Of a stretch of 64,000 nt of DNA, positions 52,317-63,943 are shown piece after piece. This DNA is from Bradyrhizobium sp. sGM-13 (GTDB taxonomy: Bacteria; Pseudomonadota; Alphaproteobacteria; Rhizobiales; Xanthobacteraceae): contig NZ_JAGWDK010000011.1 in assembly GCF_018398875.1 (NCBI RefSeq), positions 124,001 to 188,000 on the forward strand, written 5' to 3'. The position numbers were made by a program, and so were the translations under genes. The notes beneath the pieces are model-generated. The model did no database searches. It was given only the letters and a program-made list of their open reading frames with translations, and was not told where the DNA came from. Each line of letters starts with the position of its first letter. Position 1 is the stretch's first letter.

Positions 52317-52485
52317 TTGCCCAATCTGTCACAGCATCGGGTGGGTGTGCGAAAATCAGCCTGACAAAAGCTTGGGATCAAGAAATCGGCTGCATCTACG
52401 GTGTGGTATGCCTTGAAAATGCAATTCCGATGACGAGCCGGATATCAGTCAGGTGATGGAAGAGAAACCGCCGACGCGTCACTAA
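52303..52485 (+). pseudogene. Decayed small Cys-rich (zinc-binding type) gene
   Basis: From ATG 52303 the frame gives NCPICHSIGWVCENQPDKS, which I recognise as the start of a small Bradyrhizobium Cys-rich family. It then leaves the family pattern, while the +1 frame gives WDQEIGC, and the original frame resumes at CGMP. A TGA at 52414-52416 interrupts it, after which KCNSDDEPDISQVMEEKP continues to TAA 52483-52485. Two compensating frameshifts, loss of a Cys codon and a stop mark a pseudogene. The family consensus is from memory. Confidence 0.6.
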
Positions 52486-52512
52486 GGACAATCCGCGTAA
52501 GAATTGATGAAC

Positions 52513-52538
52513 GGGCGGCATAGCGCCGCCCATTTTTG
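52513..52538 (+). terminator. Rho-independent terminator before ribF
   Basis: Stem GGGCGGC (52513-52519) and GCCGCCC (52525-52531) with an ATAGC loop is followed by ATTTTTGTT. It ends transcription from the left before the ribF operon. Confidence 0.85.
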
Positions 52539-52649
52539 TTGGAATTGACGCCGGATTGCATCCGTTTTGATCCGCCCCGCCCGGCTTGACTTCGATGGCG
52601 GCGCCGCGTCACCGTCCGGCCGCCTTCACCGAGACCAAGAATCCCTGAA

Positions 52650-53633
52650 ATGACAACTGCTTTTACCGTTATCCGAGACGCCACCCCTGCCGCCGACATC
52701 CCCCGCGGGGCGGTGGTCGCGATGGGCAATTTCGACGGCGTCCATCTGGGCCACCGGGCCGTGATCGACGCGGCCTTGCGGATGGGCCGCGCCCACGGCA
52801 AGCCGGCCTTTGCCGTCACTTTCGAGCCGCATCCGCGCAGCTTTTTCAGCCCGAACAGCCCCCAGTTCCGGCTCTCCGACGAGACCAACAAGCTGCGGCT
52901 GCTGGCCGGAACGGGGCTTGATGGCGCGGTCGTGATGACCTTCGACAAGACCCGCGCCGGAACCTCGGCGCAAGACTTCATTCACCATGACCTGATCGGG
53001 CGGCTCGGCGTCAGCGGCATTGCCGTGGGCTACGACTTTCATTTCGGCAAGGGCCGGGCCGGCTCGCCGAGCTTGTTGGTCAGCGAGGGGCCGCGGCTCG
53101 GCATCGAGGTCGACGTCCAGGCCCATGTCGATATCGACGAGCGGCCGGTGTCCTCCAGCGCGATCCGCATGGCGCTGGCGGAGGGCCAGATCGACGAAGC
53201 CACCGCCATGCTGGGCGGGCCGTGGTTCGTCAGCGGCGCGGTGATCCATGGCGAGAAGCGCGGCCGGGACCTCGGGTACCCCACCGCCAACATCCGCCTC
53301 GACAAGAATTGCAGCCTCAAGCACGGCATCTATGCGGTGCGGGTCGGCCGCGGGCAAGGAAAGGATCATGAGCGCTTCGACGCCGTCGCGAGCTTCGGCC
53401 GCCGCCCGACTTTCGACAACGGCGCACCGCTGTTGGAGGTGTTCCTGTTCGATTTCAAGGGCGACCTCTATGGGGCGGTGCTCGATGTCGCCTTCATCGG
53501 CTTCATCCGCGACGAACTTAAATTCGACTCGATCGACGCGTTGATCCGGCAGATGAACGATGACAGCGCGCGCGCCCGCGCGCGGCTGGCCGCAGCCCCC
53601 GATGCGTTTCCGAAGCTCGGAGTGATCGATTGA
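52650..53633 (+). CDS. ribF: Bifunctional riboflavin kinase/FAD synthetase
   Basis: The 327-aa protein makes FMN and FAD. The N-terminal nucleotidyltransferase has GNFDGVHLGH at 26-35, and the C-terminal kinase has GEKRGRDLGYPTANI. Start ATG 52650 and length are typical. It begins a group with an acetyltransferase, ileS and lspA. Unlike ribH, no FMN riboswitch is seen upstream. Confidence 0.95.
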   Translation: MTTAFTVIRDATPAADIPRGAVVAMGNFDGVHLGHRAVIDAALRMGRAHGKPAFAVTFEPHPRSFFSPNSPQFRLSDETNKLRLLAGTGLDGAVVMTFDKTRAGTSAQDFIHHDLIGRLGVSGIAVGYDFHFGKGRAGSPSLLVSEGPRLGIEVDVQAHVDIDERPVSSSAIRMALAEGQIDEATAMLGGPWFVSGAVIHGEKRGRDLGYPTANIRLDKNCSLKHGIYAVRVGRGQGKDHERFDAVASFGRRPTFDNGAPLLEVFLFDFKGDLYGAVLDVAFIGFIRDELKFDSIDALIRQMNDDSARARARLAAAPDAFPKLGVID

Positions 53634-54184
53634 GTAAGACCGAAAAAGAAAAGATGCTGGCCGGCGAGCTCTATCGCCCTGGCGATCCCGAACTGCAGGC
53701 GGATGCCGCCGCCAACAAAGCCTGGCTCGCGCGCTACAATGCGGCGCTGGCTGCGCCTGTGTCCGAGCGGCATGCGCTGCTATCGGCCCATCTCGGCCGT
53801 GTCGGCATCGGCGCCGTGATCCGTCCGCCGTTCTTTTGCGACTATGGCTACAATATCCGGCTCGGCGATGAGGTGTTTCTCAACTTCAATTGCGTCATAC
53901 TCGACGTGGTCGAAGTCACGATCGGCGACCGCACCCAGATCGGACCCGCGACGCAAATCTACGCCGCCGATCACCCGCGCGACCACGAGACGCGGCGAAC
54001 CGGCCTCGAATTCGGCCGCCCGGTGCGGATCGGCAGCGACGTCTGGATCGGCGGCGGCGCCATCATCCTCCCCGGCGTCACAATCGGCGATGGCGCGGTG
54101 ATTGGCGCCGGCAGCGTGGTCACGCGGGACGTCGGCCCGGGCGTCATCGTCGCGGGAAACCCGGCCCGATCGCGGCAGGGCTGA
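53630..54184 (+). CDS. Sugar O-acetyltransferase (maltose/NodL type, left-handed beta-helix)
   Basis: The 184-aa hexapeptide-repeat enzyme resembles maltose/galactoside acetyltransferases: [14 protein letters not shown] at the N-terminus, [18 protein letters not shown], the catalytic AADHP region and [13 protein letters not shown] repeats. It starts at TTG 53630, which overlaps the ribF stop (TTGA) and has GGAG at about eight bases; ATG 53654 is an alternative. Coupling to ribF is likely positional only. Confidence 0.85.
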   Translation: MSKTEKEKMLAGELYRPGDPELQADAAANKAWLARYNAALAAPVSERHALLSAHLGRVGIGAVIRPPFFCDYGYNIRLGDEVFLNFNCVILDVVEVTIGDRTQIGPATQIYAADHPRDHETRRTGLEFGRPVRIGSDVWIGGGAIILPGVTIGDGAVIGAGSVVTRDVGPGVIVAGNPARSRQG

Positions 54185-54377
54185 CCGTCCGCCCGCCAGC
54201 AGGCTTTGCGATTTTCCCGGCTGGCTGCTATGGAAAGCCCCATGTTTGCGCGGTGCACCATCAGCATTAGGAGCCCGGCTTCCGCCTGAGCGTTCGCTCG
54301 GCGCAAGACCGGGATTTCTTGTTTCAGCCGCTACTCCCCAGCGTTTCAGCACCGTCTTCGAGCCAACCAGAGCATTC

Positions 54378-57938
<3,561 letters not shown>

Positions 57939-58457
57939 GTGTCCGGCAAGGAGCGTTTCGTGACCCCTCACCTTCGCGCCGGCGCGGTTGCCGCGGTCGC
58001 GACGCTGGTGATCGACCAGGCCTCGAAGCTTTGGTTGCTCTACGTGTTCGACCTCGCCCACCGCGGCGCGGTCAGGGTCACGCCGTTCTTCGACCTGGTG
58101 CTGGCCTGGAACGTCGGGATCAGCTTTGGCTGGTTCCAGAGCGATAATCAGTTCGCCCAGCTCGCGCTGATGGCGATCAAGGCGATTGCGGTGATCGTGC
58201 TGGGGATCTGGATGGCACGCTCGAGCACGCTCCTGGCGACGCTGGCGCTCGGCCTGATCATCGGCGGCGCGGTCGGCAACGGCATCGACCGATTCGTGCA
58301 CGGCGCGGTGGTCGATTTCGCCCTGTTCCACATCGAGATCGGGGGAAAAACCTTCAATTGGTACGTGTTTAACCTTGCGGATGTGGCCATTGTTGCCGGG
58401 GTAGCGGGCCTATTGTATGACTCGTTCCTGGGGGTACCCGCCGCAAAAGCGCCCTGA
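57939..58457 (+). CDS. lspA: Lipoprotein signal peptidase
   Basis: The 172-aa inner-membrane aspartyl protease removes signal peptides from lipidated prolipoproteins. Catalytic Asp117 (GNGIDRFVHG) and Asp148 (FNLADVAI) are present, with four membrane helices. It starts at GTG 57939, right after the ileS stop, with a second GTG at 57960 possible. It works after Lgt, encoded elsewhere in the window. Confidence 0.95.
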   Translation: MSGKERFVTPHLRAGAVAAVATLVIDQASKLWLLYVFDLAHRGAVRVTPFFDLVLAWNVGISFGWFQSDNQFAQLALMAIKAIAVIVLGIWMARSSTLLATLALGLIIGGAVGNGIDRFVHGAVVDFALFHIEIGGKTFNWYVFNLADVAIVAGVAGLLYDSFLGVPAAKAP

Positions 58458-58550
58458 TCCCGGCCGATACGACCCCTGCGGTCTGGAGCCGTTAGGCCCC
58501 TTAAGCACGGCCCCCCGCGTGTTACGGAAATTGTGAATGGGAACAGCGCG

Positions 58551-59267
58551 ATGCGCGAGACCGAACCCCGCTTCTTCTGGATGATGCAGACCAGCTCGCT
58601 CACCCGGGCGCTGCGGTTCGCCGCCATCGCCCTCGGCATAGGTCTCGTGATGGCCGCTGGCCCCGTGCGCGCGGCTGACGACGAGGACGAAGACGACAAG
58701 ACCTTCGAGGAAAAGATCATCGAAGGCATCATGCGCGGCCTCGGCGGCACCAACATGGAAAATCGCGGCATCGAATACCGCGAGCGCTCCCCCCTGGTCG
58801 TTCCACCCAAACTGGATTTGCCGCCGCCAGCCGCGGCCGCGGCCGACGCGAAGGCGCCGAACTGGCCAAAGGACCCCGACGAGCAGCGCCGCAAGGCGGC
58901 CATCGCCGCACGCAAGAAAGAGAACAAGGACCCACGTGAAGCGTCCCGCATCCTGACGCCGGCCGAACTGGCGGTGGGCAAGACCGGGGCGCCCGCGCGC
59001 AAGGACAATGATCCGGTGCAGCCCGGCACCACGAACTACAATCCGATCCTGAGCCCGTCGCAGCTCGGCTATAACGGCGGCTTCAGCGGCCTGTTCGGCG
59101 GCAACAAGACCGAGACGGCGCCGTTCAAGGGCGAGCCGACGCGGGAATCGCTGACCCAGCCTCCGCCCGGCTACCAGACACCGTCGTCCAATTATGCCTA
59201 CGGCACCGGGCCGAAGGAATCGCTGAACAAGGAATACAATCCGGCCGCCGGCAAATATGGCGAATAG
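58551..59267 (+). CDS. Exported hypothetical protein, 238 aa
   Basis: From ATG 58551 (GGGAA about ten bases upstream; a GTG at 58533 is possible) the product has a signal peptide (RALRFAAIALGIGLVMAAG) and a very acidic start of the mature part (DDEDEDDKTFEEK). A Pro/Ala-rich centre follows, then a Gly/Asn/Tyr-rich C-terminus. It is probably periplasmic or surface-associated. The family is known to me only as hypothetical proteins of this genus. Confidence 0.65.
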   Translation: MRETEPRFFWMMQTSSLTRALRFAAIALGIGLVMAAGPVRAADDEDEDDKTFEEKIIEGIMRGLGGTNMENRGIEYRERSPLVVPPKLDLPPPAAAAADAKAPNWPKDPDEQRRKAAIAARKKENKDPREASRILTPAELAVGKTGAPARKDNDPVQPGTTNYNPILSPSQLGYNGGFSGLFGGNKTETAPFKGEPTRESLTQPPPGYQTPSSNYAYGTGPKESLNKEYNPAAGKYGE

Positions 59268-59430
59268 TTAAGCCGATCTCTCGCCATCGTGACGATAGTT
59301 GGTACCGGCGCGGTGTACGATGCCGCCGCTTTGATCCCGAGCGGTTTTGTCGGGTTACTTCTAACATTTGCGCGGATTCGTTTCGCAGGGCCGGTAACCA
59401 GCTTTGCGGAATTTTAGCGCCAGATAGGTC

Positions 59431-60822
59431 ATGATGTTCTCACACCGTCTTGCCGTTTCTCTCGCTATAGCCCTCATCTCAACGTTTGCTTTCTCCGCCG
59501 GCAGCGCACTCGCCCAGACCACGGTCACGTCGGAACGTCCGGCCAGCTTCACCCTCGACAACGGCCTGCAAGTCGTGGTGATCCCGGATCACCGCACGCC
59601 CGTCGTCACGCAGATGATCTGGTACAAGGTCGGCTCCGCCGACGAGACGCCGGGCAAATCCGGACTGGCGCACTTCCTCGAACATCTGATGTTCAAGGGA
59701 ACCGCGAAACATCCCGCCGGTGAATTTTCGCAGACCGTGCTGCGGATCGGCGGCAACGAGAACGCCTTCACCTCGCTCGATTACACCGGCTATTTCCAGC
59801 GCGTGCCGCGCGAGCAGTTGGCGAAAATGATGGAATTCGAGGCCGACCGCATGACCGGCCTCATCCTCAAGGACGAGAATGTGCTTCCCGAACGCGATGT
59901 CGTGCTCGAGGAATTCAACATGCGGGTCGCCAACAATCCGGACGCCCGGCTCACCGAACAGATCATGGCGGCGCTGTATCTCAACCATCCCTATGGCCGC
60001 CCTGTGATCGGCTGGCGCCAGGAGATCGAGAAGCTCGACCGCGAGGATGCGCTGGCGTTCTACAAGCGCTTCTACGCACCGAACAACGCGATCCTGGTGA
60101 TCGCGGGCGACGTCGATGCCAAGGAAGTCCGAGCGATGGTCGAGAAGGCCTATGGCGGCATCCCGGCGCAGCCGGCCATTGCCGCGCAACGAATCCGCCC
60201 GCAGGAGCCGGTGCCGGCGGCACCGCGCACGGTAACGCTGTCCGATCCGCGCGTCGAGCAGACCAGCCTGCGGCGCTATTATCTCGTCCCCTCTTCGACG
60301 ACCGCCGCGGCCGGCGAGAGCCCGGCGCTCGACGTGCTCGCGCAACTAATGGGCGGCGGCTCCAACTCCTATCTCTATCGCGCACTGGTAATCGACCGCC
60401 AGCTCGCGATTAGCGCCGGTGCCGGTTACCAGGGCACCGCGCTGGATCCCTCGCAGTTCTCGATCTCGGTTTCGCCGAAGCCCGGCGTGGAATTTTCGCA
60501 GATTGAGCAGGCGATCGACGGCGTGATCGCGGAGGTCATCCAGAACCCGGCCCGCGCCGAGGATCTCGAGCGGGTCAAGACCCAGTTGATTGCGGAAGCG
60601 ATCTACGCCCAGGACAACCAGGCCACGCTGGCGCGCTGGTATGGCGGCGCGCTGACCACGGGGCTTTCCATCGATGATATCAGGAGCTGGCCGGACCGGA
60701 TTCGCGCCGTCACCGCCGAGCAGGTCCGTGACGCCGCGCAGAAATGGCTCGACAAGAAACGCTCGGTGACGGGCTATCTGATCAAGGATACCGCGCAAAA
60801 ACGCGAGGAGAAGCGCTCGTGA
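59431..60822 (+). CDS. M16 family zinc metallopeptidase (active subunit)
   Basis: The 463-aa secreted peptidase has a signal peptide (about 1-29) and the inverted zinc motif HFLEH at 81-85 (His81, Glu84, His85), with the third ligand Glu161 in VVLEEFNMR. It resembles the PqqL/insulinase-like exported processing peptidases. The next gene starts in its stop codon and encodes a partner that lacks the motif, so a heterodimer is likely. Confidence 0.92.
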   Translation: MMFSHRLAVSLAIALISTFAFSAGSALAQTTVTSERPASFTLDNGLQVVVIPDHRTPVVTQMIWYKVGSADETPGKSGLAHFLEHLMFKGTAKHPAGEFSQTVLRIGGNENAFTSLDYTGYFQRVPREQLAKMMEFEADRMTGLILKDENVLPERDVVLEEFNMRVANNPDARLTEQIMAALYLNHPYGRPVIGWRQEIEKLDREDALAFYKRFYAPNNAILVIAGDVDAKEVRAMVEKAYGGIPAQPAIAAQRIRPQEPVPAAPRTVTLSDPRVEQTSLRRYYLVPSSTTAAAGESPALDVLAQLMGGGSNSYLYRALVIDRQLAISAGAGYQGTALDPSQFSISVSPKPGVEFSQIEQAIDGVIAEVIQNPARAEDLERVKTQLIAEAIYAQDNQATLARWYGGALTTGLSIDDIRSWPDRIRAVTAEQVRDAAQKWLDKKRSVTGYLIKDTAQKREEKRS

Positions 60823-62189
60823 TCCGTTTTTCGATTCCCGCGCAGCGCCTCGCATCCGCCCTGATCGCCGGCGCCGTACTGCTGTCGCTGGCGGCGAGCC
60901 CATCGCACGCTGCAGCCAAGATCCAGCGGCTGGTCTCGTCTGGCGGCATCGAAGCCTGGTTCGTGCAGGATGCCACCGTGCCGCTGATAGCGATGGAATA
61001 TGCCTTCGCCGGCGGCGCCGCCCAGGACCCGGCCGGCAAGTCCGGCGTCGGCAACATGGTCGCCAGCCTGCTCGACGAAGGCTCCGGTGATCTCGATTCC
61101 AAAACCTTCCACGAGCGCCTCGAGCGCCGTGCCATCGAGCTGAGCTTTTCGTCGACCCGGGATTATTTCCGCGGCTCGCTGCGCATGCTCAAGGACAACA
61201 AGGACGAGGCTTTCGGCCTGCTCCATCTGGCGCTGACCTCGCCGCATTTCGACGCCGTCGACGTCGAACGCATTCGCGCGCAGGTGCTCTCCGGGCTGCG
61301 CCGCGACACCACCAACCCGTCTTCGCTGGCGAGCCGTAAATTCCTGGAAGTCGCCTTTGGCGATCATCCCTACGGCCGACAGGCCAACGGCACGCTCGAC
61401 AGCGTGCCGAAGATCGATGTCGCCGACATGAAGGATTACGTCCGCCGCGTGATCGCGAAGGATAATTTGCGGATCGCCGTGGTCGGCGACGTCGATGCCG
61501 ACACGCTCGGCAAGCTCCTGGACAAGACGTTCGGCGGACTGCCGGCCAAAGCCAGCCTCACGCCGATTGCCGAGGTCGAGGCGACCAAGCCGCCGCAGCG
61601 CGCGTTCGTGCCGCTCGACGTGCCGCAGACCGTAGTGACGTTCGGCGGCCCCGGCATTCGCCGCCACGATCCGAATTTCATGGCCGCCTATGTGGTGAAC
61701 CACATCCTCGGCGGCGGCGGGTTGTCATCGCGGCTCTACAGGGAGGTGCGTGAAAAGCGCGGTCTCGCCTATTCCGTTTATCAATCCCTGCTCTGGATGG
61801 ATCGCTCCGCGCTGTTCATCGGCAATACCGGCACCCGTGCCGACCGCGCCGGCGAGACGGTGGACGCGATCGAAAGGGAAATCCGCCGCATCGCCGAGGA
61901 AGGCCCGACCCAAAAGGAACTGGACGAGGCCAAGTCGTACCTCAAGGGCTCGCAGATGCTGGCGCTCGACACCTCTTCGAAGCTGGCGCAGGCACTGCTG
62001 CAATACCAGCTCGATAAGCTGCCGATCGACTACATCGAGAAGCGTAACGCCCTCGTCGATGCGGTCACGCTGGACGACGCCAAAAAGGCGGCGCAGAAGC
62101 TGTGGGGCCAGGGTCTGCTCACCGTGATCGTCGGCCGCGCCCCGCAAGCCGCCGCGCAGCCCGCCGCAGCGCCGCCGAGAGCGAATTAG
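60819..62189 (+). CDS. M16 family peptidase-like protein (non-catalytic partner)
   Basis: The 456-aa protein starts at GTG 60819, overlapping the previous stop, with a signal peptide ending near SHAAAK. The fold is M16, but the HxxEH segment is replaced (GVGNMVASLLDEGSGD), so zinc and catalysis are lost. The Arg/Tyr pair region (SRLYREVREKRGLAYSVY) is kept. Such partners form the second half of the M16 clamp. An Ala/Pro tail ends the protein. Confidence 0.92.
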   Translation: MIRFSIPAQRLASALIAGAVLLSLAASPSHAAAKIQRLVSSGGIEAWFVQDATVPLIAMEYAFAGGAAQDPAGKSGVGNMVASLLDEGSGDLDSKTFHERLERRAIELSFSSTRDYFRGSLRMLKDNKDEAFGLLHLALTSPHFDAVDVERIRAQVLSGLRRDTTNPSSLASRKFLEVAFGDHPYGRQANGTLDSVPKIDVADMKDYVRRVIAKDNLRIAVVGDVDADTLGKLLDKTFGGLPAKASLTPIAEVEATKPPQRAFVPLDVPQTVVTFGGPGIRRHDPNFMAAYVVNHILGGGGLSSRLYREVREKRGLAYSVYQSLLWMDRSALFIGNTGTRADRAGETVDAIEREIRRIAEEGPTQKELDEAKSYLKGSQMLALDTSSKLAQALLQYQLDKLPIDYIEKRNALVDAVTLDDAKKAAQKLWGQGLLTVIVGRAPQAAAQPAAAPPRAN

Positions 62190-62210
62190 GCCTTCCCCTT
62201 TCTCCATGTT

Positions 62211-62290
62211 CATGGCCGGGCTTGTCCCGGCCATCCACGTTTTCTATACGCTGATTAAGTCGTGGATGCCCGGGACAAGCCCGGGCATGA
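62211..62290. repeat. Inverted repeat CATGGCCGGGC...GCCCGGGCATG
   Basis: Nearly perfect 29-bp arms, starting CATGGCCGGGCTTGTCCCGG and ending CCGGGACAAGCCCGGGCATG, form a long hairpin with an about 21-base loop. It lies between the M16 operon and arfB and makes an in-frame extension of arfB look longer than it is. Confidence 0.85.
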
Positions 62291-62307
62291 CGACCTTTGG
62301 TGCCGCC

Positions 62308-62724
62308 ATGCTGCGGGTTTCCCGCGATCTCACGATTGACGAAAACGACATCGAGATCGGCTTCGTCCGCGCCTCCGGCCCGGGCGGGCAGAATGTCAAC
62401 AAGCTCGCGACCGCAGCCCAGCTCCGTTTCGACACGCGCAAGATCGCGCTGCCGGAGGATGCGGCCGCACGGCTGGTGCGGCTCGCCGGCCAGCGCATGA
62501 CCAAGGAGGGCGTGATCGTGATCCACGCCCAGCGCTTCCGTACCCAGGAGCGCAACCGGGCCGACGCCATCGATCGCCTGCTCGAATTGTTGCGCGAGGC
62601 CCTGATCCGCCCGACGCCGCGCCGGCCGACCAAGCCGACCTTCGGATCGAAGCAGCGGCGGCTGGAAGGCAAGAAACGGCGCAGCGACGTCAAGGCGAAG
62701 CGCACGGCGCGCTTTGACGATTGA
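62308..62724 (+). CDS. arfB: Alternative ribosome-rescue factor ArfB (YaeJ)
   Basis: The 138-aa release-factor-like peptidyl-tRNA hydrolase frees stalled ribosomes. GGQ is at 26-28 (ASGPGGQNVNK) with the conserved basic C-terminal tail (GKKRRSDVKAKRTAR) that probes the empty mRNA channel. ATG 62308 is used; earlier in-frame starts lie in the repeat. Length is typical. Confidence 0.93.
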   Translation: MLRVSRDLTIDENDIEIGFVRASGPGGQNVNKLATAAQLRFDTRKIALPEDAAARLVRLAGQRMTKEGVIVIHAQRFRTQERNRADAIDRLLELLREALIRPTPRRPTKPTFGSKQRRLEGKKRRSDVKAKRTARFDD

Positions 62725-62742
62725 ACCGCCGATCACGACGTC

Positions 62743-63273
62743 TCAATCGCGAACCAGATATTCCCGGATCATGATCCGCGCGCGGTGGATACGCGCCTTG
62801 ACGCTTTCGCGTGTCAACCCAAGAACACCAGCGATCTCGTCGATCGACAACTCCTCGATATCGCGCAGCAGGATCACCTCGCGATAGTGGTCGGGCAGCG
62901 ACTGGATGGCGCGGGAAAGATCGATGCGAATGTCTTCCGGCGCAAGATGCGCCAGGCGCGCCTCCGCATCGTCGGCCGGCGCTTCCGTGCTTGCTGCGCG
63001 GCGCAGCAAGCGAAGGCAGGCGCGGCGGGCCACCGCAAACAGCCACGCCGAAAACGACGTCACCGCGCGCAACGTGCCGACCCGCCGGTACAACAGCAGC
63101 AGCGTTTCCTGAACCGCGTCGTCGATATCGGCGGCGCGGCAATTGCGTGCGGCATAGCGGCGGATATCCGGCTGAGCGGCTGCGATCAGCGACACCAGCG
63201 CCTCGGTGTCGCCGCCGCGAGCGGCCTCGATCAGCGAGGGGCTGCAGCGCCCCGCTCGGGCCAACGCGCTCAT
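62743..63273 (-). CDS. ECF-type RNA polymerase sigma factor
   Basis: The 176-aa sigma factor has region 2 (DIDDAVQETLLLLYRRVGTL and SFSAWLFAVARR) and region 4 (YREVILLRDIEELSIDEIAG, then LTRESVKARIHRARIMIR). The ATG overlaps the stop of the DUF2892 gene (ATGA), so the two are coupled. No zinc-type anti-sigma gene is adjacent. Group assignment is not attempted. Confidence 0.93.
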   Translation of the reverse strand: MSALARAGRCSPSLIEAARGGDTEALVSLIAAAQPDIRRYAARNCRAADIDDAVQETLLLLYRRVGTLRAVTSFSAWLFAVARRACLRLLRRAASTEAPADDAEARLAHLAPEDIRIDLSRAIQSLPDHYREVILLRDIEELSIDEIAGVLGLTRESVKARIHRARIMIREYLVRD

Positions 63274-63476
63274 GATGAGGGAAGCCTGCGGCCGACCATG
63301 GCGCACATCGGACAAAAGCCGAAAAATCCGGTCGCGATTGCGACCGCGCCGGTGGCCGCGATCAGGTAGCCGGCCATCGTGCCGGGCATGCCCAAAAACC
63401 CATAGGCGATCATCACAACGCCCCCGATCGTCCGCATCGCCCGCTCCCAGCCCGGCAAATTCTTGCGATAGAACAT
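63270..63476 (-). CDS. DUF2892 (YgaP-like) small membrane protein
   Basis: The 68-aa protein has the N-terminal MFYRKNLPGWERAMRTIGG and two hydrophobic helices, with the loop between. The second helix ends FGFCPMCAMVG, carrying two Cys in CPxC form. This is the DUF2892/YgaP-transmembrane family. The start follows AAGGGAG. It is co-translated with the ECF sigma factor and could sense a membrane or redox signal for it, which is inference. Confidence 0.85.
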   Translation of the reverse strand: MFYRKNLPGWERAMRTIGGVVMIAYGFLGMPGTMAGYLIAATGAVAIATGFFGFCPMCAMVGRRLPSS

Positions 63477-63500
63477 AACAGCTCCCTTCGATTGCACGAA

Positions 63501-63518
63501 AGAACGTCAGCGCGTTCT
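63501..63518. promoter_or_regulatory. 18-bp dyad AGAACG-N6-CGTTCT upstream of the DUF2892-sigma pair
   Basis: A perfect 6-bp inverted repeat lies 25 to 42 bases upstream of the DUF2892 start, in the expected promoter region. It may be an operator. A canonical ECF -35/-10 pair is not evident. Confidence 0.4.
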
Positions 63519-63573
63519 CGTCAGATAGAGCCGCCGGGCCGAGCTTTCGGTTCGCGGGTCGCCGATCGAGGCA

Positions 63574-63606
63574 TAAAAAAACTCCGGCCGCCAGACGGCC
63601 GGAGTT
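63574..63606 (-). terminator. Rho-independent terminator of the small exported protein gene
   Basis: On the minus strand, ACTCCGGCCG pairs with CGGCCGGAGT around a five-base loop and is followed by seven T. It closes the transcript of the gene at 63653 before the DUF2892-sigma pair. Confidence 0.88.
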
Positions 63607-63652
63607 CTGTTGGAGAGCAACCCGTCGGAGGAGGCGGGTTTCCTCCAGGCAT

Positions 63653-63943
63653 TTAGCGGCTGCTTGCTGGAGGCGTCGCTGCTCCGCCCGTGTGCTTGGG
63701 CGGCGCTGCACTACCGCCCGCTCCGACGGTGCCTTTCGCACCCGGCTTGGCGCCTGCCCTCTGGCCCGCGGCGCCCGCCGGCGCGTCTTCGTCCATGCTG
63801 CCCGACGCGCCGCCTTGCATTTGGGTCGTGCCCTTTGCTCCGCCGCGGATCTGGGTGTCGGATGAGACGCCTTGCGCCAGTACCGGACCGGCAAGCAGAG
63901 CCGAGATTGCAACCGCGATCGCCGAGGTTTTCACTAGCTTCAT
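63653..63943 (-). CDS. Small exported Gly/Ala/Pro-rich protein, 96 aa
   Basis: From the ATG at 63943 (GGAGAAGTGG upstream) the product has a signal peptide (MKLVKTSAIAVAISALLAG, cleavage near VLAQ) and a low-complexity mature part rich in Gly, Ala and Ser (TTQMQGGASGSMDED, later GAGGSAAPPKHTGG). It is likely periplasmic or secreted. No function is recognised. A terminator separates it from the ECF sigma operon, so it is an independent gene. Confidence 0.6.
   Translation of the reverse strand: MKLVKTSAIAVAISALLAGPVLAQGVSSDTQIRGGAKGTTQMQGGASGSMDEDAPAGAAGQRAGAKPGAKGTVGAGGSAAPPKHTGGAATPPASSR

Noticed and set aside
52414-52416. In-frame TGA at a presumed Cys position as selenocysteine
   Set aside because: The same gene also shows two compensating frameshifts and a lost Cys codon, so decay explains it better; no SECIS-like hairpin was seen.
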